A stretch of 64,000 nt of DNA, from positions 7,254,001 through 7,318,000 of the forward strand of contig NZ_CP108394.1 in assembly GCF_041435215.1 (NCBI RefSeq), in the 5' to 3' direction. Both the position numbers and the translations under genes were made by a program. This stretch comes from Streptomyces sp. NBC_01314. GTDB taxonomy: Bacteria; Actinomycetota; Actinomycetes; Streptomycetales; Streptomycetaceae. Below the pieces are notes generated by a model that did no database searches, was not told the origin of the DNA, and saw only the letters and a list, made by a program, of their open reading frames with translations. Below, piece by piece: positions 7,863 to 16,457 of this stretch (the first letter of the stretch is position 1; every line of letters begins with the position of its first letter).

Positions 7863-9835
7863 CGACGCAGATGCAACGACCGACCCCGACCCTGCCGCCG
7901 TCCTCGGCCCAGGCCCCGGCTCAGGCCCCGGCTCCCGCCTCGCGGGACACCTCCGCGCAGACCCGGCCCGTCATCAAGCCCACCCGCCCCCTCTACGTGG
8001 TCAAGGCCGGCAGCGCCACCCTCGATCGCGGGACCATCCACAAGGAACTCGCGGACCTGGTGGCCCGTGGCGCCCGGGTGCTGCTGGTCGCGGGCGGGGC
8101 CACCGGCATCGAGCGGCACTACGCGGCCGTCGGACGGCCCATGCCCCACCTGCGGCTGACCAACGGCGACTCGGTGCGGTACTGCCCGCCGGAGGAGATG
8201 ACACACCTGGTCGACGCCTACGAGCGGGTGACCCTGCCCGCCGTGGAACGGGAGCTGCGGGCGCTCGGTCTGAGCGTGTTCACCTCCGTCGCCGCGCGCG
8301 GCGGACTCGTCACCGGCAGGGCCAACCGGCCGCTGAAGGCGGTGTCCGGCGAGGGGCGCACCCTCGTCGTACGTGATCACCGGGCCGGTGTGCCGACGGG
8401 GGTCGACGTCGACGGGCTGACCGCGCTGCTGGAGGCGTACGACGTCGTCTGTCTGTCGCCGCCGGTCGCCGACCCGGCCGGCGGGGCACCGCTGAACGTG
8501 GACGCCGACGTGCTCGCCGCCGTGCTGACCGGCGCGCTCGGCGCCGACCATCTGCGGCTGGTCACCGGCACCGCCGGACTGCTCACCGACCCGGCCGTCC
8601 CCGGCTCGACGCTGTACGACGCCTATCCGGGCGAGGGCGCGAAGTACGCGGGCGGCAGGATGCGGCAGAAGGTGCGGGCCGCCGAGATCGCCATGCGGGA
8701 CAGCGGCGCGGACGTCGCCATCACCGGCCCGCACACGATGAGCGAGCCGTCCGGCTGGACCCGGTTCTGGCGTACGAAGGAGCCGGCGGCCGATCTCGGG
8801 CTGCTCACCCGGGTCGTGTGCGTGCCGTCGGTGTCGCGGGACGAGGCCGAACTCGCCGTGTACCTCGCCGAGTGGTGCCGGGAGCGCGGCATCGACGCCC
8901 ATGTGGACGAGGCGGGCAACCTCGTCGCCACGCGCGGCGACGGGCCCCGGCGGCTGCTGCTCCTCGGCCACCTCGACACGGTCCCGCACCACTGGCCGGC
9001 CGAGTGGCGCGACGGCGAGCTGTGGGCGCGGGGGAGCGTCGACGCCAAGGGCAGCCTCGCGAACTTCCTGGAGGTGCTCGCCCACGCGGACATCCCCGAG
9101 GACGGCCAACTCCGCGTGGTCGGCGCGGTCGAGGAGGAGATCTCGTCCTCCAAGGGCGCCTTCCACGTCCGCGACCGGTACCCCGCCGACGCCGTCGTCA
9201 TCGGCGAGCCCAGCGGCTCCGGGACCCTGACCCTCGGCTACTTCGGACTGTTCAAGCTCCGGGTGACCGCGTCCGTGCCCAGCGGCCACTCCGCCGGGAT
9301 GGACGCCGTGTCCGCGCCGGACCACCTGATCGACGTCCTCGGCCGCATCCGGGCGGCGGTGCTCGCCCAGGCGCCGGACGCGCTCAGCGCGGTCATCGAC
9401 GTCCGGGTGGAGAACGGACGGGAGCGCAGCACGGCCACCGGGATCCTCAACTTCCGGGTGCCGCCCAGGGTCGACGTCGAGGCGCTCACGACCGCCGCGC
9501 TGGGCCACGTCCGCGACGACGTCCGCGTCGACGTGCTGAGGGCCACCCCCGGGCACGCCGGAGGCCGCTCCAGTGCCCTGGTCAAGGTCTTCACCCGGGC
9601 CTTCGCACAGGCCGGGATCAGGCCCCGCTTCGTGGTGAAGAAGGGCACGTCCGACATGAACACGCTGGCCACCACCTGGCACGACGTCCCGATGGTGGCC
9701 TACGGGCCCGGCGACTCCGCGCTCGACCACACCGACGAGGAACGCATCGATCCCATGGAGTACCGCACCGCCCGCACCCTGCTCGCCGACGCGGTCCACC
9801 GGTGGTTCGCCCTGTCCGAGGGGAGCCGGCGATGA
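7859..9835 (+). CDS. Bifunctional LysZ-like amino-acid kinase / LysK-like M20 carrier deacylase
   Basis: 658 residues. Residues 1-40 are an A/P/Q-rich linker. About 44-300 is an amino-acid kinase (AAK) domain: YVVKAGSATLDRG, LLVAGGATGIERHY, VDVDGLTALLEAYDVVCLSPP, LNVDADVLAA and YAGGRMRQKVRAAEIA. About 310-652 is an M20 metallopeptidase with the full metal set: GHLDTVPHHW, GSVDAKGS, GAVEEEISSS, GEPSGSG and DHTDEERI. The first half should phosphorylate the carrier-bound carboxylate; the second should cut the finished product off the carrier Glu. In primary pathways these are separate genes for early and final steps, so one chain holding both is unusual. GS replaces GG in the first kinase loop. 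Confidence 0.85.
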   Translation: MTTQMQRPTPTLPPSSAQAPAQAPAPASRDTSAQTRPVIKPTRPLYVVKAGSATLDRGTIHKELADLVARGARVLLVAGGATGIERHYAAVGRPMPHLRLTNGDSVRYCPPEEMTHLVDAYERVTLPAVERELRALGLSVFTSVAARGGLVTGRANRPLKAVSGEGRTLVVRDHRAGVPTGVDVDGLTALLEAYDVVCLSPPVADPAGGAPLNVDADVLAAVLTGALGADHLRLVTGTAGLLTDPAVPGSTLYDAYPGEGAKYAGGRMRQKVRAAEIAMRDSGADVAITGPHTMSEPSGWTRFWRTKEPAADLGLLTRVVCVPSVSRDEAELAVYLAEWCRERGIDAHVDEAGNLVATRGDGPRRLLLLGHLDTVPHHWPAEWRDGELWARGSVDAKGSLANFLEVLAHADIPEDGQLRVVGAVEEEISSSKGAFHVRDRYPADAVVIGEPSGSGTLTLGYFGLFKLRVTASVPSGHSAGMDAVSAPDHLIDVLGRIRAAVLAQAPDALSAVIDVRVENGRERSTATGILNFRVPPRVDVEALTTAALGHVRDDVRVDVLRATPGHAGGRSSALVKVFTRAFAQAGIRPRFVVKKGTSDMNTLATTWHDVPMVAYGPGDSALDHTDEERIDPMEYRTARTLLADAVHRWFALSEGSRR

Positions 9836-10665
9836 CCACGGCCGTACTCGAAGAACCCCGGGTCGGGGACGCCGACCCGGCCGACCTGGCGGCCACCCTC
9901 GCCGCACGAGCCGTCGCGGCCCGCCGGCTGGTGGTCGACATGGCGGCGAGCCCGCGCGGCTGCCACCTGGGCGGCAGCCTCTCCGTCCTCGACATCCTGA
10001 TCGCCGCGCTGCACCGCGCCTCGGCCGGCGACGGCACCGAGGTCGTGCTCAGCAAGGGCCACGCCGCCGCCGGGCTCTACGCGGCCCTGCACGTCAGCGG
10101 GGTCCTGCCGGAGAACCCGGCCCCGCTGTACGGCCTCGCCGGCCACCCCTACACCGGCCATCCCGGTCCCAAGGTGCCCGGCGTCCGCTTCCCCACCGGC
10201 AGCCTCGGCCACGGTGTCCCGTACGCCGCCGGGTGGGCGCTGTCCCAGCGGCTGCGGGGGCGGCACGGGCTGGGCATCGCGGTCGCCGGGGACGGTGAGC
10301 TGCAGGAGGGCCTGGTCTGGGAGACCTGCCAGGTCGCCGCCGCGCAGCGACTGGGCAACTTCGTGCTCGTCGTCGACCGCAACGGCGGCCAGAACGACGG
10401 CATGGTCGCCGACATCTCCCCGCTGCCCCGGCTCGCCGACCGGTTCGCCGCGTTCGGGTTCGACGTCACGGAGGCGGACGGCCACGACCTGGCGGCCCTG
10501 ACCGGCCTGTTCGCCGAGGACCGCTCGGCCACCCGCCGCCCCCTCGCCGTCATCGCCGACACCGTCAAGGGCAAGGGCGTCCGAGCCGTCGAGGGCAAGG
10601 CCGGCAGCCACTACGTGACCATCGACGAGGCGCGCGCCGCCAAGTGGAAGCGAGCGATCCGATGA
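9832..10665 (+). CDS. Transketolase, N-terminal (ThDP-binding) subunit
   Basis: 277 residues. It matches the N-terminal half of split transketolases: GCHLGGSLSVLDILIAAL, SKGHAAAGLYAAL, TGSLGHGVPYAAGWAL, then the diphosphate-binding motif GDGELQEGLVWE...RNGGQND. The start overlaps the upstream stop (ATGA) and the stop overlaps the next start. Together with the next gene it should transfer a two-carbon ketol unit. In the known AmCP/transketolase route the acceptor is the carrier-bound glutamate semialdehyde. Metal ligands Asp (GDGE) and Asn (NGGQ) are kept. The coupling and placement point to this pathway rather than to the pentose phosphate pathway. Confidence 0.9.
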   Translation: MTTAVLEEPRVGDADPADLAATLAARAVAARRLVVDMAASPRGCHLGGSLSVLDILIAALHRASAGDGTEVVLSKGHAAAGLYAALHVSGVLPENPAPLYGLAGHPYTGHPGPKVPGVRFPTGSLGHGVPYAAGWALSQRLRGRHGLGIAVAGDGELQEGLVWETCQVAAAQRLGNFVLVVDRNGGQNDGMVADISPLPRLADRFAAFGFDVTEADGHDLAALTGLFAEDRSATRRPLAVIADTVKGKGVRAVEGKAGSHYVTIDEARAAKWKRAIR

Positions 10666-11762
10666 GCCTCACAGACGAGCGGCCCGGGGTTGTGGCCTCG
10701 GTTCCGCCCGCGCCCCTCACCGACCAGCAGCCGGTGGCCTCCGTGCCGCCTACGCTCCCCACCGACCAGGGCCAGGTGGCCTCCGTGCCGCCCGTGCCCC
10801 CCACCGACCAGCGACCGGTGACCCTCTCCGGTCGTGACGCCTACCGGGACGAGCTGACCCGGCTCGCCGCCTCCGACGACACGATCGTCTGCCTGGAGGC
10901 GGATCTGGGCGGCAAGGGACACCCCTTCCAGGCCGCCCACCCGGAGCGTTTCCTCAACCTCGGGATCGCCGAGGGGGCCATGGTGGACATGGCCGCGGGT
11001 CTTGCGGCCGGCGGTCACAAGCCGTTCGTCAGCACCTTCGCCCCGTTCGCCGCCCTGCGCGCCGCCGAGAGCCTGAAGCTGACCCTCGGCTACCTGGCCG
11101 CCGGGGTCACGGTCGTCGCGCCGTACGCCGGTGTCTCCGGCGCCTGGTTCGGGACCACCCACCACTGCCTGGAGGACCTGGCGATCCTGCGCAGCGTGCC
11201 GGGCGTGACCATCGCGGCGCCGTACGGCGACGCCGAGATGCGCGCGGTCGTACGGGAGGCGGTCCGCTCCGGGCGCCCGCACTACATCCGTACGGGACGC
11301 AACGCCACGTACGGCTCCCTCCCGGTGCTCGGTGACGAACTCCCGCTCGTCAACTGGGAGTTCAGGGCCGGACCCGAGGACGTGTGCCTCGTCTCCGTCG
11401 GCGAGGAGGGCACCCGGCTCGCCCTCGCCGCCCGGCGGGCCGTGCCCGGCACCGCCCACGCGCACCTGGTGTACCTGGACCACGAGCACCTGACCGAAGC
11501 CGCGGCCGAACTCGCCCGCCACCACTGCCGGTTCGTGGTGGTCGAGGAGCACCGGGGCCAGGGCGGGGTCGCCGAAGCGCTGGCCCTGCTGCTGCCCGAC
11601 TGCCGGGTCACGTCGGTGAGCGCCGACCGGAGCTGGCCCTCGCAGGGCGGCGACCACGAGGAGGTCATGGCCGCGCTGGGCCTGGACCTGCCCGCCGTAC
11701 TGGACGCACTGGGCCGCGCGTCGACGACGTCGACGGCCGCCGCCGGCCACCCCACGAACTGA
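10662..11762 (+). CDS. Transketolase, C-terminal (Pyr/transketolase C) subunit
   Basis: 366 residues. FLNLGIAEGAMVDMAAGLAAGG contains the conserved Glu that activates the ThDP aminopyrimidine. VVAPYAGVSGAWFGTTHHCLEDLAILRSVPG and PHYIRTGR are typical of the Pyr domain, and the last 120 residues form the transketolase C domain. The N-terminus is odd: residues 11-52 are three copies of a 14-residue Pro-rich unit (VASVPPxxxTDQxx) placed before the domain begins at about residue 55. They probably form a flexible tether. No counterpart is expected in ordinary transketolases. Confidence 0.9.
   Translation: MSLTDERPGVVASVPPAPLTDQQPVASVPPTLPTDQGQVASVPPVPPTDQRPVTLSGRDAYRDELTRLAASDDTIVCLEADLGGKGHPFQAAHPERFLNLGIAEGAMVDMAAGLAAGGHKPFVSTFAPFAALRAAESLKLTLGYLAAGVTVVAPYAGVSGAWFGTTHHCLEDLAILRSVPGVTIAAPYGDAEMRAVVREAVRSGRPHYIRTGRNATYGSLPVLGDELPLVNWEFRAGPEDVCLVSVGEEGTRLALAARRAVPGTAHAHLVYLDHEHLTEAAAELARHHCRFVVVEEHRGQGGVAEALALLLPDCRVTSVSADRSWPSQGGDHEEVMAALGLDLPAVLDALGRASTTSTAAAGHPTN
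10692..10817 (+). repeat. Three 42-bp in-frame repeats in the transketolase C subunit
   Basis: Units at 10692-10733, 10734-10775 and 10776-10817 encode VASVPPAPLTDQQP, VASVPPTLPTDQGQ and VASVPPVPPTDQRP. They differ by a few substitutions, so they are older than the exact duplications elsewhere in the window. Confidence 0.92.
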
Positions 11763-11802
11763 TCACACCCACCAGCCGATCCAAGCCTTCCAAGGAGTCC
11801 CC

Positions 11803-13056
11803 GTGCACATCCTCATGATCGAATGCAACCCCAACGGCATGGCCGGCATCGCCAACGCCCTCGACCTCGGCCACGACGTCACCCTCGTCTCGGTCGACCC
11901 CGACTTCTACCTCGCCGTCTCCCCGCTCACCGAGGCCGCCTACGCGCACCCCAACTGCCACGTCCTCAAGAGCGAGAAGGCGTTCTCCATCGAGGAGCTG
12001 ACGGCCCTGTCCCGCGAGGTCCACGCCGAGCGCCCGGTGCACGGGGTGACCACGTACAGCGAGTACCACACCGTCCACACCGCCGCCGTCGCCGAGGCGC
12101 TCGGCCTGCCCGGCATGAGCGTCGACGGCGCCCGCAACGCCCGCCACAAGCACCTCACCCGCCTTACGCTGGACGGCCGGGGCATCCGCCAGCCGCGCTT
12201 CGCGCACGTCTCCGACCCGACGAAGGTCGAGGCGGCCGTCCGCGAGATCGGCTTCCCGTGCGTGGTGAAGCCGTCCGACGGCACCGCCAGCCTGCACGTC
12301 CTGCACCTCAGGGACGAGGACGACCTCAACGCCTACCTCGCCGAGCTGGCGGAGGTCGTCGACTACGGGCGCGGCGTCGTCCGCATCCCGGACATCCTGA
12401 TCGAGGAGTTCGTCACCGGCGAGCTGATCTCGGTGGAGTCCTGCGTGCTCGGCAAGGGCGAGATCGTCAACCTCGGGCTGACCGACCGTCCGCTGAGCGG
12501 CTTCCCGCACTTCATCGAGATGGGCGCCACGTACTTCACCGGACACCCGCTCCAGGACGAGCTGTTCGCGATGACGACGAAGGTCCTGAACGAGCTCGGC
12601 GTCGACTTCGGCTTCATCCACACCGAGTTCCTGCTCGGCCCGGACGGCCCGGTCCTGTGCGAGGTCAACGGCCGGCTCATCGGCGGCATCGTGCCGAGCC
12701 TCATGCAGATCAGCTCCGGCGTCGACGCCTATCTGGAGGTCATCCGCCAGGCCCTCGGCGAGCGCCCCGAACTGCCCTTCCCCGGCGAGACCATCGCGGG
12801 CGGCCACTGGTTCGGCTCCCCGGTCGCCGGCACGGTCGAGGCCATCGGCTTCGACGGCCTGAAGGACCTGCCCGGCTTCCACAGCGCCCTCGCCTACAAG
12901 AAGCCCGGCGTCGAGGTCAGCCGTCTCTCCAAGAGCAACTTCGACTGGATCGGCCACGTCATCTTCACCGGCGGCGACCGCGACGAGGTCAACAAGCGCA
13001 ACGAGGAGGCCCTGGACGCCATCGACCTGCGCCTGAAGGTCGAGGTGGCGCGATGA
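11803..13056 (+). CDS. ATP-grasp ligase (carboxylate-amine type)
   Basis: 417 residues from the GTG at 11803 (AAGGAG 6 bases upstream, the strongest Shine-Dalgarno in the operon). ATP-grasp features: FPCVVKPSDGTASLHV for the nucleotide-binding strand and loop, ILIEEFVTGELISVES, and FIHTEFLLGPDGPVLCEVNGRLIGG with Glu and Asn metal ligands. It is unlike the LysX copy and resembles stand-alone peptide/amide ligases of the D-Ala-D-Ala/carnosine synthase type. A reasonable role is coupling of the released amino acid to another amino acid or carboxylate, or protection of the product. Partner unknown. Confidence 0.8.
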   Translation: MHILMIECNPNGMAGIANALDLGHDVTLVSVDPDFYLAVSPLTEAAYAHPNCHVLKSEKAFSIEELTALSREVHAERPVHGVTTYSEYHTVHTAAVAEALGLPGMSVDGARNARHKHLTRLTLDGRGIRQPRFAHVSDPTKVEAAVREIGFPCVVKPSDGTASLHVLHLRDEDDLNAYLAELAEVVDYGRGVVRIPDILIEEFVTGELISVESCVLGKGEIVNLGLTDRPLSGFPHFIEMGATYFTGHPLQDELFAMTTKVLNELGVDFGFIHTEFLLGPDGPVLCEVNGRLIGGIVPSLMQISSGVDAYLEVIRQALGERPELPFPGETIAGGHWFGSPVAGTVEAIGFDGLKDLPGFHSALAYKKPGVEVSRLSKSNFDWIGHVIFTGGDRDEVNKRNEEALDAIDLRLKVEVAR

Positions 13057-14387
13057 CCCCCGCCCCGCGGAGCGGCGGGCAGCTGTGGGGGGTGGCCGTC
13101 CCGGCCCTCGACCCCGAGGCGCTCTACGACGTCACCACGGAGAACGGCGTCTTCACCGCGTTCACGCCCACCGGCCCCCGGCAGGGCGGGGAGCACGAGC
13201 TGTGGCCCGGCTACACCGAGACCCACGCCCATGTCTCCCTCCCCGCCAACTGGGACGACACGGTCGAGGACCCCCGGATCGTGGCCCTCCAGTACCTGTA
13301 CCACGGGGTCACCCACGTCGTGGACATGTTCGGTTTCCCGCTGGCCGCCGACGCCTGGGCGGCCGGCCGGGAGGCCTCCCCGTGGCCGTACCCGGAGATC
13401 GCGCACTGCGGCTACGCGGTGACGGCGACGACCGACGCGGCGGGCCGCACCGGCCACGGCGTCGAGTTCCCGGCCCCGGTGTACATGCTCGCCGTCGAGT
13501 CCGACCTCGACCACGCCCTGCGGGCCAACGCCGAACGTGGCGGCACCTTCCTGAAGGTGATGTTCACCGACGGCACGGAACAGCCGGGCAGCCCGGTCCG
13601 CTTCTCGCGCCTCTCCGAGCGGGTGCTGCGCTTCACCGCCCGCCTGGCCGCCGAACGCGGTGTCACGGCGGTCATCGACTGCAACACCCTCCAGGAGACC
13701 CGCTGGGCGTACGAGTGCGGCTTCCGCCTCTTCGCCCACACCGTGCGCGACCGCACCCTCGACGAGATCGACTGGAAGGAGTTCGAGGGGGCACGGTTCG
13801 TCTCGACGCTCGCCGGACTACGCCCCATGATCATGACGGGGGAGGAGTTCCTCACCGAGTACGCCCGCGAGGGCTTCGCCGAGACCCAGGACGTCCGCAA
13901 CCTCGACTTCGTCAAGGGCATCGAGAAGCCGTACGGCATCGAGTACGGGGTCCAGGAGACCCGCACCGCCGCCCTCGCCGACATGCGCCGCAACGCCCTG
14001 GCCGCGCTGGCCCGCGGCGACCTGCTGGTCGGCACCGACTCCGGCAACACCGGCGCGTACCACGGCTATTCGCTGCTCAGCGAGCTGGACCTGCTGCGCG
14101 GCGACGACCCCTCACTGGACCGGATGCTGCGCCACCAGGCCACGGTCGGCGGCCGCCGCTACTTCGACGAACTGAGCGGCGACCCGGCGGGCGCGCACCC
14201 GCTGAGCGTCGGCGCCCCCGCCACGTACAACCTCCTCCACGCGTCCGCCCCCGGCCGCCCGCTGTCGGCACTGCCCGTCACAACGGTCGTCCGGGGCAGG
14301 GACATCGACCGCCCGGCGCTGGCCCGCGCGATCGCGGCCCTGCGCGCCACCGACGCTGTGACCGACCCGAAGGGAATGGCCGCGTGA
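13053..14387 (+). CDS. Amidohydrolase-superfamily enzyme with an altered metal site
   Basis: 444 residues, coupled by ATGA. The imidazolonepropionase/prolidase-like layout is visible: GYTETHAHV (HxH), GTFLKVMFTDG (candidate bridging Lys), GFRLFAHTVRDR (second-shell His) and LVGTDSGNTG (Asp). The position normally held by the first His of the second His pair reads VIDCNTLQE, so it appears to be Asp. The enzyme may use one metal or a different ligand set, or may act on an unusual amide, lactam or cyclic amidine. In the operon it could trim or open the ligase product, or hydrolyse a protecting group. Function inferred from fold only. Confidence 0.72.
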   Translation: MTPAPRSGGQLWGVAVPALDPEALYDVTTENGVFTAFTPTGPRQGGEHELWPGYTETHAHVSLPANWDDTVEDPRIVALQYLYHGVTHVVDMFGFPLAADAWAAGREASPWPYPEIAHCGYAVTATTDAAGRTGHGVEFPAPVYMLAVESDLDHALRANAERGGTFLKVMFTDGTEQPGSPVRFSRLSERVLRFTARLAAERGVTAVIDCNTLQETRWAYECGFRLFAHTVRDRTLDEIDWKEFEGARFVSTLAGLRPMIMTGEEFLTEYAREGFAETQDVRNLDFVKGIEKPYGIEYGVQETRTAALADMRRNALAALARGDLLVGTDSGNTGAYHGYSLLSELDLLRGDDPSLDRMLRHQATVGGRRYFDELSGDPAGAHPLSVGAPATYNLLHASAPGRPLSALPVTTVVRGRDIDRPALARAIAALRATDAVTDPKGMAA

Positions 14388-15631
14388 CCATCGAACGCAG
14401 GCGGGCTCTGATCGGCGTGAACGCCGGCATCTTCCTCGCCCACATCGGGAACTTCATCTGGTTCCCCGTCCTCGTTGCCTCCCTCGGCGGCACCGACAGC
14501 GGCTTCTGGGCCGGTGTCGTGATGTGCATGACGTATGTCGGCCGCCTCGCCGCCACTTTCTTCTACGAGGGGGTCGCCGCCCGGATCGGCATCCGGGGCG
14601 CGGTGTTCGCGGGCACCGCCACGGAGGCGGTCGCGCTGGGCCTGATGGGCTTCGGCAGCGGTGTCGTCGTGTACAGCGTGCTGGCCCTCTTCATCGGCCT
14701 CGGCTCGGGCACGGCCTTCCCCGGCCTGAAGAACATCCTCGTCTCGTACCCCGACGACGAGCGCCCGAAGGCCTTCTCCACGTTCCAGATGTCCGCCCAG
14801 GTGGGCCTCTTCGGCGGCGCGCTGGCCGGCGGCCTCCTCGCGGACGTCGACCTGCGCACCCTCTTCTCCGTCGTCTTCGCGATCTTCATCGGCTTCTGCC
14901 TGGCGGCCTCGGCGTTCATCCCGAGGGACGGCTTCGGGGAGGCGGCGGACCGGACGGCGGGCAGGACGGCGGACCTGGTCCCGCTGTTCAGCACGGCGGT
15001 CTTCAAGGGCATCGAGGTCCGCGGAGCCACCCGCTACTTCCTCCTCTCCGCCGTGTTCTGGTTCCTCTCCATCGGCTTCATGGTCGGCATCCCGCTGCAC
15101 ATGGAGGAGTACGCGTCCGGGTGGGCCCCCTCGGCGCCCTTCTGGATCACGGGTCTGACCGTCCTGGTCCTCCAGTACCCCCTGTTCAAGTTCCTGATCA
15201 AGCAGCTGCGGCCGGGCGCGGTGATGGCGCTGGGCCTGGCGGGCATGGTCGTCGCGTTCACGGCGTTCGGCGCGGGCCGCTCCGCCCCCTGGGTGGTCGT
15301 CGGCTGCCTCACCGTCGTCCTCGGCGAGATCCTGTTCGTCCCGTCCTTCGACATCTGGGTCGCCCGCAAGGTCCCCGCCGACCGGCTCGCCAAGGCCATG
15401 GGCGCCATGCACTTCTTCCGCAGCGCCGGCAACATGATCGGTTCGCTGCTGGCGGGCATCCTCTTCGACCTGTCCCTCTCCTGGGACATGCCGGGCGCGA
15501 ACTGGTACGTGGCCGCGGTGATCGCCGCAGGGTGCGCCTTCGTCTGCCTGTTCAGTCGGGACGAGGGCACCGCTGAGGAGACCACGGGCACGGCGGCGGC
15601 CGAGGAGGAGCGGGCGGAGGCCCCGGCGTAG
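14384..15631 (+). CDS. MFS transporter, probable exporter of the pathway product
   Basis: 415 residues with about 12 hydrophobic segments; the GTG at 14384 overlaps the upstream stop. YVGRLAATFFYEGVAARIGIRGAVFAG fits the loop 2-3 region of MFS drug/metabolite exporters, and there is a hydrophilic central loop near residue 185-205 (AADRTAGRTADLVP). The C-terminal tail is acidic and Ala/Glu/Thr-rich. Last gene of the carrier operon, so export or self-protection is the likely role. Confidence 0.8.
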   Translation: MTIERRRALIGVNAGIFLAHIGNFIWFPVLVASLGGTDSGFWAGVVMCMTYVGRLAATFFYEGVAARIGIRGAVFAGTATEAVALGLMGFGSGVVVYSVLALFIGLGSGTAFPGLKNILVSYPDDERPKAFSTFQMSAQVGLFGGALAGGLLADVDLRTLFSVVFAIFIGFCLAASAFIPRDGFGEAADRTAGRTADLVPLFSTAVFKGIEVRGATRYFLLSAVFWFLSIGFMVGIPLHMEEYASGWAPSAPFWITGLTVLVLQYPLFKFLIKQLRPGAVMALGLAGMVVAFTAFGAGRSAPWVVVGCLTVVLGEILFVPSFDIWVARKVPADRLAKAMGAMHFFRSAGNMIGSLLAGILFDLSLSWDMPGANWYVAAVIAAGCAFVCLFSRDEGTAEETTGTAAAEEERAEAPA

Positions 15632-15688
15632 GCGACGCAGGCTCCCTCTCGCGGGTGGAGAGAACTGCGCAAGCGAGCCGGCCGAGCG

Positions 15689-16336
15689 TCAGCGCCCCGT
15701 CTCGTCGCGGCGGCAGTGCAGGAAGAGATGGGGCTCGGGCTCGGCTTCGGGATGGTCCGGGGTGAAGACGGTGCTGTGCCGGGACAGCACCGTCAGTCCC
15801 GCCGCCCCCACCATGTCGGCGAAGTCCTCCTCGGCGAAGCTTGTCGCGCGGACCGGCTGGCCCATGAAGACCACCTCGACGTCCTCCACGTCCGCGGGCA
15901 CGGTGGCCAGCACCAGATGCCCGCCGGGCCTCAGGGCCAGGGCCAGCCGCCGCGTCAGAGCCGACTGCTCGGCGCGGGTCATCTGCAGCAGCGAGAAGAA
16001 CGCGCACACGCCGTCGAACGATTCCGCCTCCAGCGGGAGCTCCCGGATGTCGCCGCAGCGGAACTCGGCCTCGGGGACCTGACGGGCGGCGAGTTCGACC
16101 ATGACGGGGGAGACGTCGACGCCCAGCACCGAGTGCCCTGCCGCGATGAGCGCGGCTGCGGTGGGCCGCCCGGTGCCGCTGCCCACGTCCAGTGTCCGCG
16201 CGGCGGGCGGCAGCCGCTCGATCAGCCACTCCAGCGTGGACAGATGCGCGGGGGCATGGGCGAACGCTTTCTCGTAGACGGGGCCCAGCGCGTCGAACAG
16301 CACTGCGGCGGGCGGCCGTTGGTCCTCGTGCCTCAC
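15689..16336 (-). CDS. Class I SAM-dependent methyltransferase
   Basis: 215 residues. Motif I is RTLDVGSGTGRPTAAALIAAGHSVLGVD, followed by FRCGDIRELPLEAESFDGVCAFFSLLQM and LALALRPGGHLVLATVP, a Methyltransf_11/25-type domain. The GTG at 16336 is preferred because AAAGGA lies 8 bases upstream; the longer frames to 16366 or 16393 lack a ribosome-binding site. It is convergent with the MFS gene, so it is probably not part of the carrier operon. Substrate unknown. Confidence 0.75.
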   Translation of the reverse strand: MRHEDQRPPAAVLFDALGPVYEKAFAHAPAHLSTLEWLIERLPPAARTLDVGSGTGRPTAAALIAAGHSVLGVDVSPVMVELAARQVPEAEFRCGDIRELPLEAESFDGVCAFFSLLQMTRAEQSALTRRLALALRPGGHLVLATVPADVEDVEVVFMGQPVRATSFAEEDFADMVGAAGLTVLSRHSTVFTPDHPEAEPEPHLFLHCRRDETGR

Positions 16337-16457
16337 GTCGGTGTCCTTTCGCTCGCCGACCCGCATCGTCGCACCCGACGGCGCGTGCCACAACGGCGGC
16401 CCGCTGCGCGTCCCGCGGTTCGGGCGGGGGGGAGGGGGGAGAATGAGAGCCGGCCGA

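Noticed and set aside
3414..9835. Primary lysine or arginine biosynthesis by LysW
   Set aside because: The set contains transketolase, DegT aminotransferase and an exporter but lacks homocitrate or ornithine genes, and the genus uses other routes for both amino acids.
15689..16336. Including the methyltransferase in the carrier operon
   Set aside because: It is on the opposite strand and convergent with the last operon gene; nothing links it except proximity.
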